A stretch of 64,000 nucleotides of DNA from Tannerellaceae bacterium (GCA_021201295.1 JAJQFE010000063.1:34968-98967), one strand, 5' to 3'. Shown: positions 1 to 11,044, counted from the stretch's first letter. Notes: a model not told the origin generated them from the sequence alone. Program-made: numbers and translations.

Positions 1-2539
1 AGAATCTACTTTTATCCGTTTTCTGAAACATTTTAATGATATTCTCATTTATGTCTTACTGGTAGCCGCTGTTATTACGGCTATATTGGGACATTATGTG
101 GATACTATAGTAATCGTTCTGGTGGCTTTCATTAATACACTGATTGGTTTTATTCAGGAAAGTAAAGCTGGAAAGGCATTGGAGAACATCCGGAGTATGC
201 TTTCATTACAGGCCCAGGTGATCCGGAACGGTGAACGGATGGAGATTGATTCTACAGAACTTACGGTCGGCGATGTAGTGTTGTTAAGTCCCGGTGATAA
301 GGTTCCTGCTGATACGCGGCTGGCTGAAAGCAGTAACCTGAAAATTGAAGAATCCATCCTGACGGGAGAATCTGTCCCATCCGATAAAAGTGTGGAACCA
401 TTAGCTTCAGATACTCCTTTAGGGGATCAGGTAGATATGGCATTTACGAGTACCACGGTCAGTGCGGGAACCGGACTGGGAGTCGTTACTTCTATAGGGG
501 CTTACACAGAATTAGGAAAGATCAACCAGCTTATATCTGACACGCAACCCATTACAACTCCTTTATTACGTCAGACTGCCCGGTTAGGCAAAACTATTTC
601 TATTGCTATTGTAGCCATTTCCATCCTGGTATATCTGTTTGGTTATTTTTACCGGGACTATCCCCCTCAGGAATTATTATTAGCTGTGATCGGACTGGCT
701 GTAGCGGCTATTCCGGAAGGATTACCGGCTATTCTGTCCATTATTCTGGCGATTGGGGTGCAGAATATGGCTAAACGAAATGCCATTATCCGTAATTTAC
801 CATCCGTAGAAACCTTAGGAGCAGTGTCTGTTATTTGTTCAGATAAAACCGGGACACTGACCAAAAATGAAATGACGGTTCGGACAGTCATTACTAAAGA
901 TCATGTTTATAATGTATCGGGAACAGGATATGCTCCGGTTGGTTCGATTACGCTGGAGGAGCATCCGGTAGATGCTGATCATGATAATGTACTGAGAACC
1001 TTGCTTAACTGTTTTGAATTTTGTAACGATTCCACTGTGTCAGAAGATGATCAGGGAAACTGGCGGGTAAATGGGGATCCTACAGAAGGAGCGTTGATCA
1101 CTTTATATGAGAAAGCTGATCTGAAAGACCGGAATGTAGAACGTATAGCAACTATTCCATTTGACTCTGAATATAAATATATGGCTGTCTTAGTCAAGGC
1201 GAGAGACCGGAAATTTATTTTTGTCAAGGGTGCGCCTGACCGTCTGTTAAATCATGTTTGTCAGGAGAAAAACATTTCCGGGATACACCCGTCTGATGAA
1301 TCCTACTGGAACTGTATGATCTCTGAAACGGCTAATAAAGGACAACGACTGATTGGTGCAGCTTATAAAGAGGTGGACCCGGGAAAAACAGACCTGACAC
1401 ATGCGGATCTGGAGGATTGTCCTGTCTTTTTAGGTATGGCAGGAATTATTGATCCGCCTCGTGAAGAGGCTACGGCAGCTATTGAGGCCTGTAAGAAAGC
1501 TAGTATAACAGTTAAGATGATTACAGGTGACCATATCGATACGGCGAAAGCCATCGGCCGGGAAATGGGGATCGGTAATGGTAAAGAGGCTATGGAAGGA
1601 AAAGAATTGCAGCGAATGTCCGATCAGGAATTGCAACAGGTGGTTCAGGAGTGTGATATTTTTGCACGTACCAGCCCAGAGCACAAGATCCAGATCGTCA
1701 CTGCCTTGCAGAATGACGGTTATATATGTGCAATGACAGGGGACGGAGTAAATGATGCCCCTGCTTTAAAAAAAGCGGATGTAGGGATTGCTATGGGAAT
1801 CAAAGGAACTGAAGTGACAAAAGATGCGGCAGAAATGGTATTGGCGGATGATAATTTCAGTACCATTGTATCTGCCGTGGAAGAGGGAAGGAGAGTCTAT
1901 GATAATCTGAAAAAAACTATTTTATTTATTCTTCCTACTAATGGTGCGGAAAGTTTTCTGATTATGGCGAGTATTCTGTTTGGGACTATCATGCCTTTGA
2001 CACCAGTACAGATTTTGTGGGTAAATATGGTCACTTCTGTTACCGTTTCGTTAGCGTTGGCATTTGAGAAAATTGAGCCGGATACCATGTTACGTCCTCC
2101 CCGGTCTCCGAAAGAACCGTTATTGAATGGTTATTTTTTATGGCGCATCCTGTTTGTTTCTATTATTATAGGTGGAGGAGCGCTATTTATCAGTACACTT
2201 CTGATTCACTACGGCTGGGATCAGAATGTAGTGAAAACCATTACTTTGAATGCGATTGCTATTCCGCAGATGTTTTATTTGTTTAATGTAAGAAACATAC
2301 GAAATTTTGCCCTGAACCGGGATTTCTTTTCCAATAAAGTGGCTTTTATGGTGTCTGGCGTTTTGATCCTGTTGCAAATAGCCATTACCTATTTTCCTTT
2401 TATGAACCGTGTATTTGGAACGTATCCTATTGCTCTCCATGACTGGCTCTATCCTTTTGGATTAGGAATCACTGTTTTTATCCTGGTGGAAATCGAAAAA
2501 GTGATTGTACGTTTAGTAGAAAAAGGAAGAAAGAAATAA
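1..2539 (+). CDS. P-type cation-transporting ATPase (Ca2+/PMCA-SERCA-like), 5' truncated by window edge
   Basis: Membrane pump that couples ATP hydrolysis to cation export, probably Ca2+. The frame is open from base 2, so the N-terminus lies outside the window; an ATG at 86 is internal. Visible in order: transmembrane segments near the start, the actuator motif TGES (residues 93-96 counted from the ATG at 86), PEGLPA in the ion-binding helix M4 (about base 715), the phosphorylation motif DKTGTLT with the catalytic Asp (bases 842-862), the hinge TGDGVNDAP (about 1735-1760), then four or more C-terminal transmembrane helices. PEGLP in M4 is typical of P2-type Ca2+ ATPases, not P1B heavy-metal pumps. 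The frame is intact and ends in TAA. The family assignment is firm; Ca2+ as substrate is inferred from the family. Confidence 0.9.
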   Translation, partial: ESTFIRFLKHFNDILIYVLLVAAVITAILGHYVDTIVIVLVAFINTLIGFIQESKAGKALENIRSMLSLQAQVIRNGERMEIDSTELTVGDVVLLSPGDKVPADTRLAESSNLKIEESILTGESVPSDKSVEPLASDTPLGDQVDMAFTSTTVSAGTGLGVVTSIGAYTELGKINQLISDTQPITTPLLRQTARLGKTISIAIVAISILVYLFGYFYRDYPPQELLLAVIGLAVAAIPEGLPAILSIILAIGVQNMAKRNAIIRNLPSVETLGAVSVICSDKTGTLTKNEMTVRTVITKDHVYNVSGTGYAPVGSITLEEHPVDADHDNVLRTLLNCFEFCNDSTVSEDDQGNWRVNGDPTEGALITLYEKADLKDRNVERIATIPFDSEYKYMAVLVKARDRKFIFVKGAPDRLLNHVCQEKNISGIHPSDESYWNCMISETANKGQRLIGAAYKEVDPGKTDLTHADLEDCPVFLGMAGIIDPPREEATAAIEACKKASITVKMITGDHIDTAKAIGREMGIGNGKEAMEGKELQRMSDQELQQVVQECDIFARTSPEHKIQIVTALQNDGYICAMTGDGVNDAPALKKADVGIAMGIKGTEVTKDAAEMVLADDNFSTIVSAVEEGRRVYDNLKKTILFILPTNGAESFLIMASILFGTIMPLTPVQILWVNMVTSVTVSLALAFEKIEPDTMLRPPRSPKEPLLNGYFLWRILFVSIIIGGGALFISTLLIHYGWDQNVVKTITLNAIAIPQMFYLFNVRNIRNFALNRDFFSNKVAFMVSGVLILLQIAITYFPFMNRVFGTYPIALHDWLYPFGLGITVFILVEIEKVIVRLVEKGRKK

Positions 2540-2562
2540 TTCTCTTTGCCGGTAAATGTAAG

Positions 2563-3068
2563 TTATGGGACGATCCGTTTACCTACAATCTTTAAGGACT
2601 GTTCCACTCCATCCAGCAGGGCTATATCCGGCAAGAGTGCCCAATCTTCAAAACCGAAATGATAAAAGAGCTGCAGGCTGGGTTCATTATGGGCAAAAAT
2701 AAAGCCTAAAAGTGTTTTAATCCCACAGGCCAGAGCGTGTTGGATACTATATTCCAATAATTGTTTTCCATATCCTTTGCCACGTTGTTTTTCGTGTAGG
2801 TAAATACTGATCTCCACTGTTCCTTCATAAGCAGGCCGTCCATAAAAAGATTGAAAACTTACCCAGCCAATCATCTCTCCCTGATGATTCTCCACAACCC
2901 ATAAAGGTCTTTTTCCGGCGTATGTTCCTCAAACCAGGCTATCCGGCTTTCGACAGTGACGGGTTTTGTATCAGCCGTCACTATACGCGAAGGTACGGTA
3001 GAATTATAGATAGCTACAATTTCCGGTAGGTCTGTCCGGATTGCATTCCTATATATGAGAGGTTCCAT
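2563..3068 (-). CDS. GNAT-family N-acetyltransferase (phosphinothricin acetyltransferase-like), one frameshift
   Basis: Transfers an acetyl group from acetyl-CoA to an amine; the substrate is unknown. The start at 3068 gives [20 protein letters not shown], the usual beginning of the PAT-like GNAT group. The acetyl-CoA loop [10 protein letters not shown] and the C-terminal [13 protein letters not shown] are clear. The frame breaks in the run of five T on the + strand at 2910-2914. Adding one A on the coding strand joins HTPEK to [19 protein letters not shown], giving about 168 residues, the normal length for the family. An in-frame ATG upstream at 3087 is an alternative start. It stands alone between the ATPase and a terminator. 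The break is more likely an assembly error than decay. Confidence 0.8.
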
Positions 3069-3215
3069 GTTGTCTTTTATTTCCATACGGGATACAAATG
3101 TATAGGATTTTTTTGTTATTGAAACAACAGAATATAGAACGTATCTTTTCCGGCACTTTTTCTTTGGGGAAGTTTGTGGGATGGGATTCCCCAATAATAT
3201 ATTTACTATCGTTAG

Positions 3216-3253
3216 ATAATAAACTTATTAATGGAAGATAATAAGTTTATTAT
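3216..3253. repeat. 15-bp perfect inverted repeat
   Basis: ATAATAAACTTATTA at 3216-3230 is mirrored exactly at 3239-3253 across an 8-base loop. It lies between the GNAT start and the terminator of the TonB receptor. It is AT-rich and has no T tail, so an operator or cruciform fits better than a terminator. Function unknown. Confidence 0.6.
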
Positions 3254-3273
3254 TAAGCGATCCTATCAGACAT

Positions 3274-3310
3274 AAAAAAGCAAGGTTTCCTGTATGGGAA
3301 ACCCTGCTTT
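3274..3310 (-). terminator. Intrinsic terminator of the TonB receptor operon
   Basis: On the minus strand AAAGCAGGGTTTCCC pairs with GGAAACCTTGCTTT around a short loop, followed by a run of T. It lies about 40 bp past the TonB receptor stop and would end leftward transcription. Confidence 0.75.
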
Positions 3311-3348
3311 AGAAGTATATAAGGAATTTTATTCAGAAAACTGCAGAA

Positions 3349-6183
3349 CTAAAATTCAATATTTATCTGCATTACATAGGTCCGGGGAGCGGCTACGGCC
3401 ATCGGACGATAGCTATATTCCGTGTTCAGCAGATTGTTGATAATGAAACGGAACTGTACCTCTTTGGTTACGCTGACCCCTGTCCGCAGGTCCATCGTAA
3501 AGTGACCTTTGTTCGTCCGTATCCAGTAATCAGTCAGGTTTTCACCATCTGCATATCCATATAACATGCTCCGTAGATAATCCATCAGGCTTCCTCTGGA
3601 TTCCGGGCGTTCATCAACCATCAGATAATCCACAGCCAGGATTTTACTCTTCCAGTTGAGGTTAGTTCCCAGTGAGAGGCGTTTCCAACGATAATCCAAA
3701 GATGCCTTGGCTGAGTGTTTCTGTCTGTATTTAAGATATTTGCTGTTATTAGATTTTTCCTTCATCTGTAATGGATCCGTATAGGTGGCTTCCAATTCAT
3801 TGATCTTTTTGTAATCGACACTCCTGGGTTCCAGATATACATATCCTACATTGAAAGTCAGGTCCATATCTTTATTCAATAGTACATTTCCGAACGTACT
3901 GATTTCTGTCCCATAGATCCGTGCTTTCGACACATTATAGAACTGGGCACCGAATTCCGGCATATTTCCTGTCATCAGCATTCGGATCAGGTCTGGAGTA
4001 CTACTGATATACTCAAATGTGGTGTTATTAAATACCCCGAAACGGAACTCGATCATATTCGTATACTGTGTATAGAAACCGGTAATGTCGAACATTCCCT
4101 GTACCGGACCCAACTTATATCCCTGTTTGAATCCCAGTTCCGCATTGATCCCTTTTTCTGCTTTTACTTCATTATTCGGATATACCCCAATTCCTCCAAT
4201 GCTCCTGCGAGCATATTTTTCTGTAAGGGAAGGATACCGGTAGCCCTGTCCGAAAGAAGCACGCAGATAACTGTAATCAGCTAACTGATAATTTAATCCC
4301 ATACGGAAAATTGGTTTTACCGGAATACTTGTTCCAAACAGTTTAGTCTCTGCTTCCCGGTAATGTTTGTCTACCCGGTAGTATTCCGCACGTACACCGG
4401 CCGATACGCTGAGACGGTCCCAGAAACGGTGGTCATACTGGAAAAAGACGGCAGCATTGTCGCTGTTATGTAGCCCGGTTGTTTTCGAGTTGCTTCGCAT
4501 CCGTTCATAGGTGGTTCCTGCAGTGATCTGGGCTCCTCCATCAAATTTTTTATTAAACTGGTAATCCAGATAATAGGTATAGTTTTTGCCAATTAATACT
4601 TCGTCACCCTGAGAATACATCGCATTACTTAACCAGGGGATCAAGTTTGACGGGATTCCTCCGCTACTGATTGAGCTTAAGGATGGAAGTCCGTTGTTCA
4701 TCATCCAGCCGAGCAGGTCCATATAATCAGCGGCTGTTGCAGTCGGGAATATCTTATCTAAGATACCTATACCCGCATTGATCCCTCCATCCAGGTCACC
4801 TTGCAGAATGGGTTGCCAGAGGGCATCTAAAGAACTCAGGTTGCCATTCTGAAAGTCATTCACCAGCCCCATCAGGGCATTCGCATCTGTACCCATATTG
4901 CCTAAAATTTCAATGGCAGATTTTCCGTCACTGGGTTTCATGATATTATCTCCCCGGTAATAGACCCGTCCTTTGATTTTATGGGAAGTATTTTTTTCTG
5001 TATTGATAAAATTGAAAAAAGGATCAATATAGAAAGTGTTCCCTTCACGTCCCATATTACTGAGGGGAGAGGGTTGATAAACCTCTTTCGGAGAACGCCA
5101 CAGAAAAAAATCCCCGTATTTATTGGATAACATATTTACATTGAATCCGTAATTCACGATCTTTTCACCCATATCCGGCTGATGATAGGTCAGATTTCCT
5201 CCGATACGAAACCGTTTATTATAGTCGTCCTGACGGTAGCCTTCATCTGTGAATAGGTTTACTCCTCCTGTTACGTCAAAATTCCCGATCCTCCGGGAGT
5301 GGGTCGCATCTACTCCTTCATAGATAGGCTGACGGATACCACTTAATACGCTACTACGCAAAACAGGCGTTACTCCATATTTTCCCTCTTCCCAGAAACC
5401 TTTGTCACTCCATTGATAGCTTTCATCCTTAGCATCACCATAGATCCCTACATACGCCCGGATATTCGTTTTCGGGATCAGTCCCGGCCGTGCGGTACGG
5501 ACATTGATCACTCCATTCAAAGCTGATGACCCATATAATACGGACGAGGCACCTTTTATGACCTCTACCTGTTCCACCTGCTCCATAGGGATCGTGTTCC
5601 AGTTAATATCGCCGGTACCCGAATTCAAGGCGCTTAGCCCATCCACTAAGATTAAACTCCGGGCTCCTACACTGTAAGTCCAGCCCCCACCTCCACGGAT
5701 AGAAGGTTGACGGTCATTGACATCTACTCCCGGGAGTGTATTCAGGGAAGTGGTCAGGTCAGTAGGAGTCTGGCGACGGATATCAGCAGCTTTCAGCAGG
5801 TCCATCGATACGGTAATATCACTTAACTTCTGTTCAAAACGCCCGGCACTGATTACTACTTCATCCATCAACATGGAAGACATTTTCAGGTAGATATTTT
5901 TTACACTGGTTTTTCCCCGCCCTATCACCAGAGGGATTTGCTGGGCTTCATAGCCGATGTAGCTGAAATTTACTTCTACTCCACCATCTGTCAGAAGAAT
6001 TTTATAGGCTCCATCCATATCTGTGACCGTTCCAACATCTGTTCCTTTGATCTTTGACGTAATATTCACCCCGATCAACGGTTCGTAGGTCTGGGCATCA
6101 TATACATGTCCTTTCAGGATTTGTCCATCTGCCATATGGCATAGGAAACATACTAATGTGGTTAGTAGTACTATTTTTTTCAT
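3349..6183 (-). CDS. TonB-dependent outer-membrane receptor with N-terminal carboxypeptidase-like regulatory domain
   Basis: Intact 944-residue outer-membrane receptor. A signal peptide (about residues 1-20, ending MADGQ) is followed by a CarboxypepD_reg-like beta-sandwich (PLIGVNITSKIKGTDVGTVTD, about 35-110), the plug domain (VEQVEVIKGASSVLYGSSALNGVINV, about 205-230) and a long beta-barrel ending in Phe (INIEF), as expected for BAM insertion. It ends in TAG, one of few genes here with a plausible natural amber stop. It lies 124 bp downstream of a lipoprotein on the same strand, so the pair probably forms one uptake system. No SusD partner is present and the ligand cannot be told from sequence. 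Confidence 0.92.
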   Translation of the reverse strand: MKKIVLLTTLVCFLCHMADGQILKGHVYDAQTYEPLIGVNITSKIKGTDVGTVTDMDGAYKILLTDGGVEVNFSYIGYEAQQIPLVIGRGKTSVKNIYLKMSSMLMDEVVISAGRFEQKLSDITVSMDLLKAADIRRQTPTDLTTSLNTLPGVDVNDRQPSIRGGGGWTYSVGARSLILVDGLSALNSGTGDINWNTIPMEQVEQVEVIKGASSVLYGSSALNGVINVRTARPGLIPKTNIRAYVGIYGDAKDESYQWSDKGFWEEGKYGVTPVLRSSVLSGIRQPIYEGVDATHSRRIGNFDVTGGVNLFTDEGYRQDDYNKRFRIGGNLTYHQPDMGEKIVNYGFNVNMLSNKYGDFFLWRSPKEVYQPSPLSNMGREGNTFYIDPFFNFINTEKNTSHKIKGRVYYRGDNIMKPSDGKSAIEILGNMGTDANALMGLVNDFQNGNLSSLDALWQPILQGDLDGGINAGIGILDKIFPTATAADYMDLLGWMMNNGLPSLSSISSGGIPSNLIPWLSNAMYSQGDEVLIGKNYTYYLDYQFNKKFDGGAQITAGTTYERMRSNSKTTGLHNSDNAAVFFQYDHRFWDRLSVSAGVRAEYYRVDKHYREAETKLFGTSIPVKPIFRMGLNYQLADYSYLRASFGQGYRYPSLTEKYARRSIGGIGVYPNNEVKAEKGINAELGFKQGYKLGPVQGMFDITGFYTQYTNMIEFRFGVFNNTTFEYISSTPDLIRMLMTGNMPEFGAQFYNVSKARIYGTEISTFGNVLLNKDMDLTFNVGYVYLEPRSVDYKKINELEATYTDPLQMKEKSNNSKYLKYRQKHSAKASLDYRWKRLSLGTNLNWKSKILAVDYLMVDERPESRGSLMDYLRSMLYGYADGENLTDYWIRTNKGHFTMDLRTGVSVTKEVQFRFIINNLLNTEYSYRPMAVAAPRTYVMQINIEF

Positions 6184-6206
6184 GTGTTTGTTTTTTATAT
6201 ATCAGG

Positions 6207-6296
6207 AGTTAAAGGAGTTATCAGTCGCTTGGCTTCTTTAGTAGTTAAGGAGTTAAGTATACCATATTCCTACTTAACTACTGACCTCCTTTAACT
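6207..6296. repeat. Nested inverted repeats between lipoprotein and TonB receptor
   Basis: Outer arms AGTTAAAGGAG (6207-6217) and CTCCTTTAACT (6286-6296) enclose inner arms AGTAGTTAAG (6240-6249) and CTTAACTACT (6273-6282). The intergenic RNA could fold into a long hairpin, which might stabilise or attenuate the mRNA between the two genes. No T tail follows, so it is not a standard terminator. Confidence 0.6.
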
Positions 6297-6307
6297 TCTT
6301 TAACTAC

Positions 6308-7597
6308 TTATTTATTAAGAAATAATCCAATGTCAAACGAACCACCGTCCAATTCCTGCTGAAGCTGGATTAAGAGAGTTTCCAGTGTCATGTTCCCTAA
6401 TAACATGTCTATAAGCGCCTGGTATTCTTCCGGAATATTTAATCCCATACCTGCCAGCACATAGGATAGGGGAGCAGTCATGGTCTGTTCATCGAGAAAC
6501 AGCGGGAGCAGATCCAGTAAAGCAAATATCTCCTGTATCTCTGATTTATCTATATAGAGTAAGTAATCCCCGGCTTGTCTCTGCTGGGAAATAGAACTGG
6601 CAGTGATATACTCTTTATAGGGATTCGGTTTGACAATCAGCCGAATTCCCTCTGTACTCCATTTATTTAATTTTGCATAGAGTGCTAATAAACTCTGGGT
6701 GTCCAGATCATCCAGTGGGCTTGCTTTTGTAGAAGCATTCCGGATTTGCTGAATAATCATGTCTATATGAGGAAGTACATATAATACGGTATCGTCTTCC
6801 AGATAATAAGTTGCCAGATTTACAGGAGAAGTTTGCCATACACTGGCAGGACGTTCGTCTGTGACATAACTCATCAGCATGCTGGAAATAGGAGTTTCTT
6901 CCGGTAGCCCGGCATATGAAATAGTTACATTTCCATCTTCCAGAAAATTCACCTGATCCAGGGTCAGGCTGAAAATATTAGATAGAAGTGGATTCAGAAT
7001 CATTCCATTCAGGGTACTCAGCAGGCCATTAGTTGTTCCTATTTCAGTATGGGCCGTACGGGTATAGGTATAATAGGTGATATATCTGCCAGACCCGGCA
7101 TCCTGTTCCCGGTAGCTTTCCACCTCTGCATTATGAACTACCTTCCAGTTTTTTGTTTGTGTCAGAGAATTGGTTGGATATTGGATATCTGAAAGTGTGA
7201 GGGATAATTTCCCTTCCGTTACTACGCCTTCATAAGACAGACCAATTCCCTGCGTGGTAGTAGCAGTACCGGAAAAACTATATCCATTTTCATCTGCCTG
7301 TTTAGCGAGCTGAACATTCTCCAGTACGGTTTCCGGCTGATTGGGGAAAACATACATAAGGGTAAGAGTAGCGGTGGAACCATCCGGAGTTTCAAAATAG
7401 ATGTCTTTGCCGATCATTTCATGGCCACTATACATAAATGTCAGTTGGTTTGCATTGGCCGGCGTGCTAAGTTTATTGGAATACGTCGCTATAGCTTTCT
7501 CCGGAGTAAGTCCTTCCGCTTTATCATCACTACATGCAATGAAGAAGCCTGGAAGAAAGATTAGCATGAGGCAGTTCAATAAAAATTTGTTGTTCAT
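6308..7597 (-). CDS. DUF4925-like lipoprotein
   Basis: Intact 429-residue predicted lipoprotein. The signal peptide MNNKFLLNCLMLIFLPGFFIAC ends in a lipobox Cys at about residue 22, followed by SDD, a Bacteroidales surface-export-like context. The body is beta-rich with a repeated pattern of a TLTLSDIQ-type strand and LTLDQVNFLEDGNVTISY. The layout recalls DUF4925 proteins that precede TonB receptors in Bacteroides, but that name is from memory. It is transcribed with the TonB receptor downstream and probably acts as its surface partner. No catalytic motif was recognised. Confidence 0.7.
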   Translation of the reverse strand: MNNKFLLNCLMLIFLPGFFIACSDDKAEGLTPEKAIATYSNKLSTPANANQLTFMYSGHEMIGKDIYFETPDGSTATLTLMYVFPNQPETVLENVQLAKQADENGYSFSGTATTTQGIGLSYEGVVTEGKLSLTLSDIQYPTNSLTQTKNWKVVHNAEVESYREQDAGSGRYITYYTYTRTAHTEIGTTNGLLSTLNGMILNPLLSNIFSLTLDQVNFLEDGNVTISYAGLPEETPISSMLMSYVTDERPASVWQTSPVNLATYYLEDDTVLYVLPHIDMIIQQIRNASTKASPLDDLDTQSLLALYAKLNKWSTEGIRLIVKPNPYKEYITASSISQQRQAGDYLLYIDKSEIQEIFALLDLLPLFLDEQTMTAPLSYVLAGMGLNIPEEYQALIDMLLGNMTLETLLIQLQQELDGGSFDIGLFLNK

Positions 7598-7898
7598 TTT
7601 GCCTTAAGTTTAATCAATTAATAATAAGTATTTTTCCGGTCCTGTAAGTTGAAAGGTATAGGTGTTCTGTTTTTTATATTTGATATGTGATTTTAAATAA
7701 GTACTAATAATCTGAATCATATAAAGAACCTGTTACCTGTAATCAAAGACTGTAAAACCAGATAAATACAGGCTACAAATATCCTGGTATATTTCCTGAT
7801 CATCAATGCCTGTTTTTGGGTTTGTATGTTCTGTTTTTAAGATGGGTTGTTTTTTTTCAATTCTTTCTTATCTTTGAACCGGATTAAAAAACAAACTG
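7598..7898. promoter_or_regulatory. Divergent intergenic region with promoter for the AraC gene
   Basis: This region separates the leftward lipoprotein and the rightward araC-type gene. A good Bacteroidales promoter precedes the latter: TTG at 7847-7849, 19-bp spacer, TATCTTTG (TAnnTTTG) at 7869-7876, about 22 bp before the ATG. The rest is AT-rich with no ORF seen. Confidence 0.65.
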
Positions 7899-8789
7899 AT
7901 GATATATGATAATATTCCCCGCTTTGACCTTCCGCGTGATTTTATTGCAGGAGAAATCGAAGGTAATAGTTTGCTGAAATTATACAGTAATTTCCCCTGC
8001 CGGATTAAAGCGGGTATTTTTGTGCTATGTCTGCGGGGAACGATCCGTGCAACGATTAATCTGACGGAAAAAATGATCCGGGCCAATGATCTGGTGATCC
8101 TGGCTCCGGATAGTTATATCCAGGCCTATGAGGTATCCGAAGATATTCAGCTTTGTTTTGCAGGTTTTTCATCGGAGTTTGTCAGCTATACGGATTTTGT
8201 CCAGACCACTATTGAATTTTTATCATCAGCCTACCAGGCTCCGGTAATTTCTTTACCGGACCAGACAGTCGGCCTGTATGTCCGTGCCCTGCGTTTATTG
8301 GCGGATATATGCGTTATACCGGAAGGGATTACCGGCCGGAAAACTATTCAGGCCATTCTGAACTTGTTTATTCATACTGTTTCTGAATTATATAAAAAGG
8401 ATTTTGCTCAGCCACAACAGCCACATTTCCGGCAACAGGAAATATATAAAGAGTTCCTTTCGTTGTTAATGAAGCATTATCATGAAGAGCATCATGTGAG
8501 TTTTTATGCCGGAAAGCTGGGCTTATCCCTACAGCATTTCAGTTCTACTATCCGCAAAGTATCCGGAAGGAATCCGATGGAGATCATTAATAATATGATT
8601 GTTATGGAAGCCAAGGTACAATTGAAAACTACGAATCAGCCTGTAAAAAATATTGCTTTTAATCTGGGGTTTACCAATGTCTTTTTTTTTCATCGCTATT
8701 TCCGCCGCCACGCAGGTGTCACTCCTCAGGCATATAGAGGGGGAGAAGTTTTTGTCAGTAGTAAACGTCAGATAAAAACTCCGAAATAA
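7899..8789 (+). CDS. AraC-family transcriptional regulator
   Basis: Cytoplasmic regulator of 296 residues, intact. The N-terminal half is a cupin-like sensing domain (about 25-130, NSLLKLYSNFPCRIKAGIFVLCLRGTIRATINL). The C-terminal 100 residues carry two helix-turn-helix motifs with the conserved AFNLGFTNVFFFHRYFRRHAG block before TPQAYR. A nine-T run in this gene is in frame, so long homopolymers are not always miscalled. It is divergent from the lipoprotein/TonB receptor pair and convergent with the DUF3943 gene; control of the former is plausible but unproven. Confidence 0.9.
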   Translation: MIYDNIPRFDLPRDFIAGEIEGNSLLKLYSNFPCRIKAGIFVLCLRGTIRATINLTEKMIRANDLVILAPDSYIQAYEVSEDIQLCFAGFSSEFVSYTDFVQTTIEFLSSAYQAPVISLPDQTVGLYVRALRLLADICVIPEGITGRKTIQAILNLFIHTVSELYKKDFAQPQQPHFRQQEIYKEFLSLLMKHYHEEHHVSFYAGKLGLSLQHFSSTIRKVSGRNPMEIINNMIVMEAKVQLKTTNQPVKNIAFNLGFTNVFFFHRYFRRHAGVTPQAYRGGEVFVSSKRQIKTPK

Positions 8790-8839
8790 ATGCTGAATAG
8801 TCTTTTTTCCGGAATAAGTCCGGAAGAAAAAGAAGCAGT

Positions 8840-10323
8840 TTATTTGAACCAGTAAGTAAGCATTAATTTACTCTCGGAAGTGGAAGAGTAGACATTCTCA
8901 TAGTATTTATAGTAGGTTCTCCGGACATAACTGCTGAAATTACCTGTCAGATACAGGTTTTTCCTGAGGCGGTAATCCATGCGGAAACTGGTATGGTATA
9001 GCTGGGCACGGGAACGGTCTCCCTGTGCATTCAGAGTTTTAGGATTAAAATTCTCCCAGTCCATTTGTTCAGGATAGTCTTTCCAGGTAAACATATAATA
9101 GGTTTGCGAATGGATTCCTATCTGTATTTTCCGGTTAAAAGAAGAATAGTTGAAACTGAATTTAGTACTCAATCCATTAGCCAGATTATAATTTCGTTCA
9201 TCCACCCGGTAATAATCACTGAGAGCCGCTCCCAAAAGAATGCCATTTAAATGAAAAGCGCCCTCTATATACCCTCTTTTAAAGGTCTCATTCCTGTAGA
9301 ATAGTCCACCACCGAAAGAGGCGGGTGTACAGAACTTATAGGGAGTTTTCAGGGAAATATCCGAGATGGTGTCCGAGTCATAATAATCAAAATGTTGGTA
9401 TAATCCGGTACTCAGGGTTTGTTTCTCTTTTTCCAGTAATTCTTTGCCTGCAATCCGTCCGATAATGGATAATTCTCCTAAAACCGGTTGGGAAGCCTGT
9501 ATATTCAGGTTGGTTTGAATAGAAAAATAATCATAGGGTGTTCCTCTGTCCGCTTCAAACTTGTCACCATATTCAATTCGTACTTCCGATCCGAAACCGA
9601 TCCCCTGGTCAAATATATCGTCCTGTAATTCCAGGATCCGGATGCCGGCTGAAACTTCTACACTGACCGGAGGCAAACCAAACTACCTGCCTGAAGTAGG
9701 ACGTTTTCTCCAGGCATCTCCGTTAATGATACGGGTGAGTCCCCGCATCGGTGAGGTAAGAAAAGCTATCGTTTCCCGGCCCAGCCGTTCCTTTCCGGAA
9801 GTCCGGTCATCAAGGATCAGGTCAGATGCCCTGTAAAAAACTTCTCCCAATGCCATTCCTCCTAATGGAGTTGCAATAATATCATTGGTAGAGGGATATT
9901 CACATTCCATAAACAGCTCCCACATGGTACTTCCCGCCAGGGAGAACAGTCCGGATTGCCAGTAATTATATCCGTTGGAGCGGGCGGCATTATAGTATAA
10001 ACTTCCATGGTAAGGATGAAGGAACATATTGGTACCCATCCGGTCATTATCCCAGATAAATCCATGACGGAAATTTTCTTTGATGGTATGCCCGTTAATA
10101 TAGGCAAAATCTCCTTTTTGAATAAAGCGGTCGAAAATCCACACACCCATATTGATCCCAAAAACCGTAGTTCCTGCCTGAAATCCTTTTTAGAAGAAGA
10201 GTAATGATGAATATCTGCGGAGTCTGGTGGTAGAATAAAAAAGAACCGTCTATCCTGAGTATGTTGTCCGGAAGAGTAAAAAGAGAATACCAGAAACAGG
10301 AGAATAATAGTAGTTTGTTTCAT
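8840..10323 (-). CDS. DUF3943 outer-membrane protein, one frameshift and one in-frame TAG
   Basis: Reconstructed length is about 494 residues. It starts with the signal peptide MKQTTIILLFLVFSFYSSGQ. The frame breaks in a five-T run (+ strand, 10187-10191). One more A on the coding strand restores FQAGTTVFGINMGVWIFDRF, which continues through HTIKENFRHGFIWDNDRMG and PLGGMALGEVFYRASD, the DUF3943 core. A TAG at 9683-9685 then interrupts RPTSGR-[TAG]-FGLPPVSVEVSAG in the same frame, and the protein runs on as an aromatic-rich beta-barrel to WFK-TAA. The barrel suggests an outer-membrane location. Function unknown. The clean in-frame continuation argues that the gene is really intact. Confidence 0.75.
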
Positions 10324-10381
10324 TGTTTAGGATTAGATGCAGGAATATACATCTATAGAGATGCTCATCAATCATACATAC

Positions 10382-10425
10382 AAACAGCTTCTTACCGGAA
10401 CAGAAAATCCGGTAAGAAGCTGTTT
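10382..10425 (-). terminator. 18-bp perfect hairpin terminator
   Basis: AAACAGCTTCTTACCGGA at 10382-10399 is exactly complementary to 10408-10425 around an 8-base loop. It lies just past the stop of the small NifX-like gene, transcribed leftward, and before the DUF3943 start, so it probably ends the upstream transcript. Confidence 0.75.
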
Positions 10426-10448
10426 TGGTATTTATACAAGGCAAACAG

Positions 10449-10741
10449 TTAACACACAATGTAGTTTTTAAAGAGTTGATCTTCTGCCAATTCTTCGTAA
10501 CTTTTCAGGGTGATCCCTAATGACAGGAATAATTTCTCTATGCTGTCATTAATCACCGGGATATAGATCTCATTGATTTTTTTGTCAGTGCCCATAAAGA
10601 CAGATGGCCGATTTTCTCTATATCAACTGTGTCGTTCTCTACTCCAACGACTTTGTTTTCTTTTACAGTAAAAACCACAACCTTACCAGTATTCTCAACT
10701 CTTTCTTTCGGGTCCTGTTTCAGGAATAATGCAACTCTCAT
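10449..10741 (-). CDS. Small NifX/dinitrogenase-cofactor-like protein, one frameshift
   Basis: About 97 residues after repair. The N-terminus MRVALFLKQDPKERVENTGK resembles Bacteroidales single-domain proteins related to the NifX/NafY fold; this is recognition from memory. The frame breaks in the seven-T run (+ strand) at 10577-10583. One extra A gives LWALTKKINEIYIPVINDS followed by LGITLKSYEELAEDQLF and ends IVC-TAA. NifX-like domains bind metal clusters in other bacteria, but no Cys/His ligands are evident, so no metal role is claimed. It is monocistronic and followed by a strong hairpin. Confidence 0.6.
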
Positions 10742-11044
10742 ACTTTTTCTTTTTTAAAGGTTTTATTAAAGGTGAGGTTTTTAATTTAACTAAAAAAGGG
10801 CAAAAACACCTTTCTATTGTTCCAAAATGCAGATTACGGGTTTGAAGAATATAAAAAAATACAACAGGCGTAAAAATTAGGATAGATCTGTTTATTTATG
10901 CTATAATCCCTTTTCATTTCTTATTTATACGGGATATATACCGTAATGTTCGATAGACTCCTACTTTGCATCCCTTTTATATCTGAAGTTGTTTTCTATA
11001 TACAGATATTTAATGTGTAATTTTAATTTGTATAGGAGATAGAC
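10742..11044. other. Intergenic region upstream of the recombinase
   Basis: AT-rich 303-bp gap between the leftward NifX-like gene and the rightward recombinase. No ORF is seen. A small dyad TACGG-N8-CCGTA lies near 10929-10946. No promoter with a perfect TAnnTTTG box was found here for the recombinase. Confidence 0.4.

Noticed and set aside
8840..9676. Separate outer-membrane protein starting at a TTG
   Set aside because: It continues the DUF3943 frame directly after an in-frame TAG and has no signal peptide of its own.
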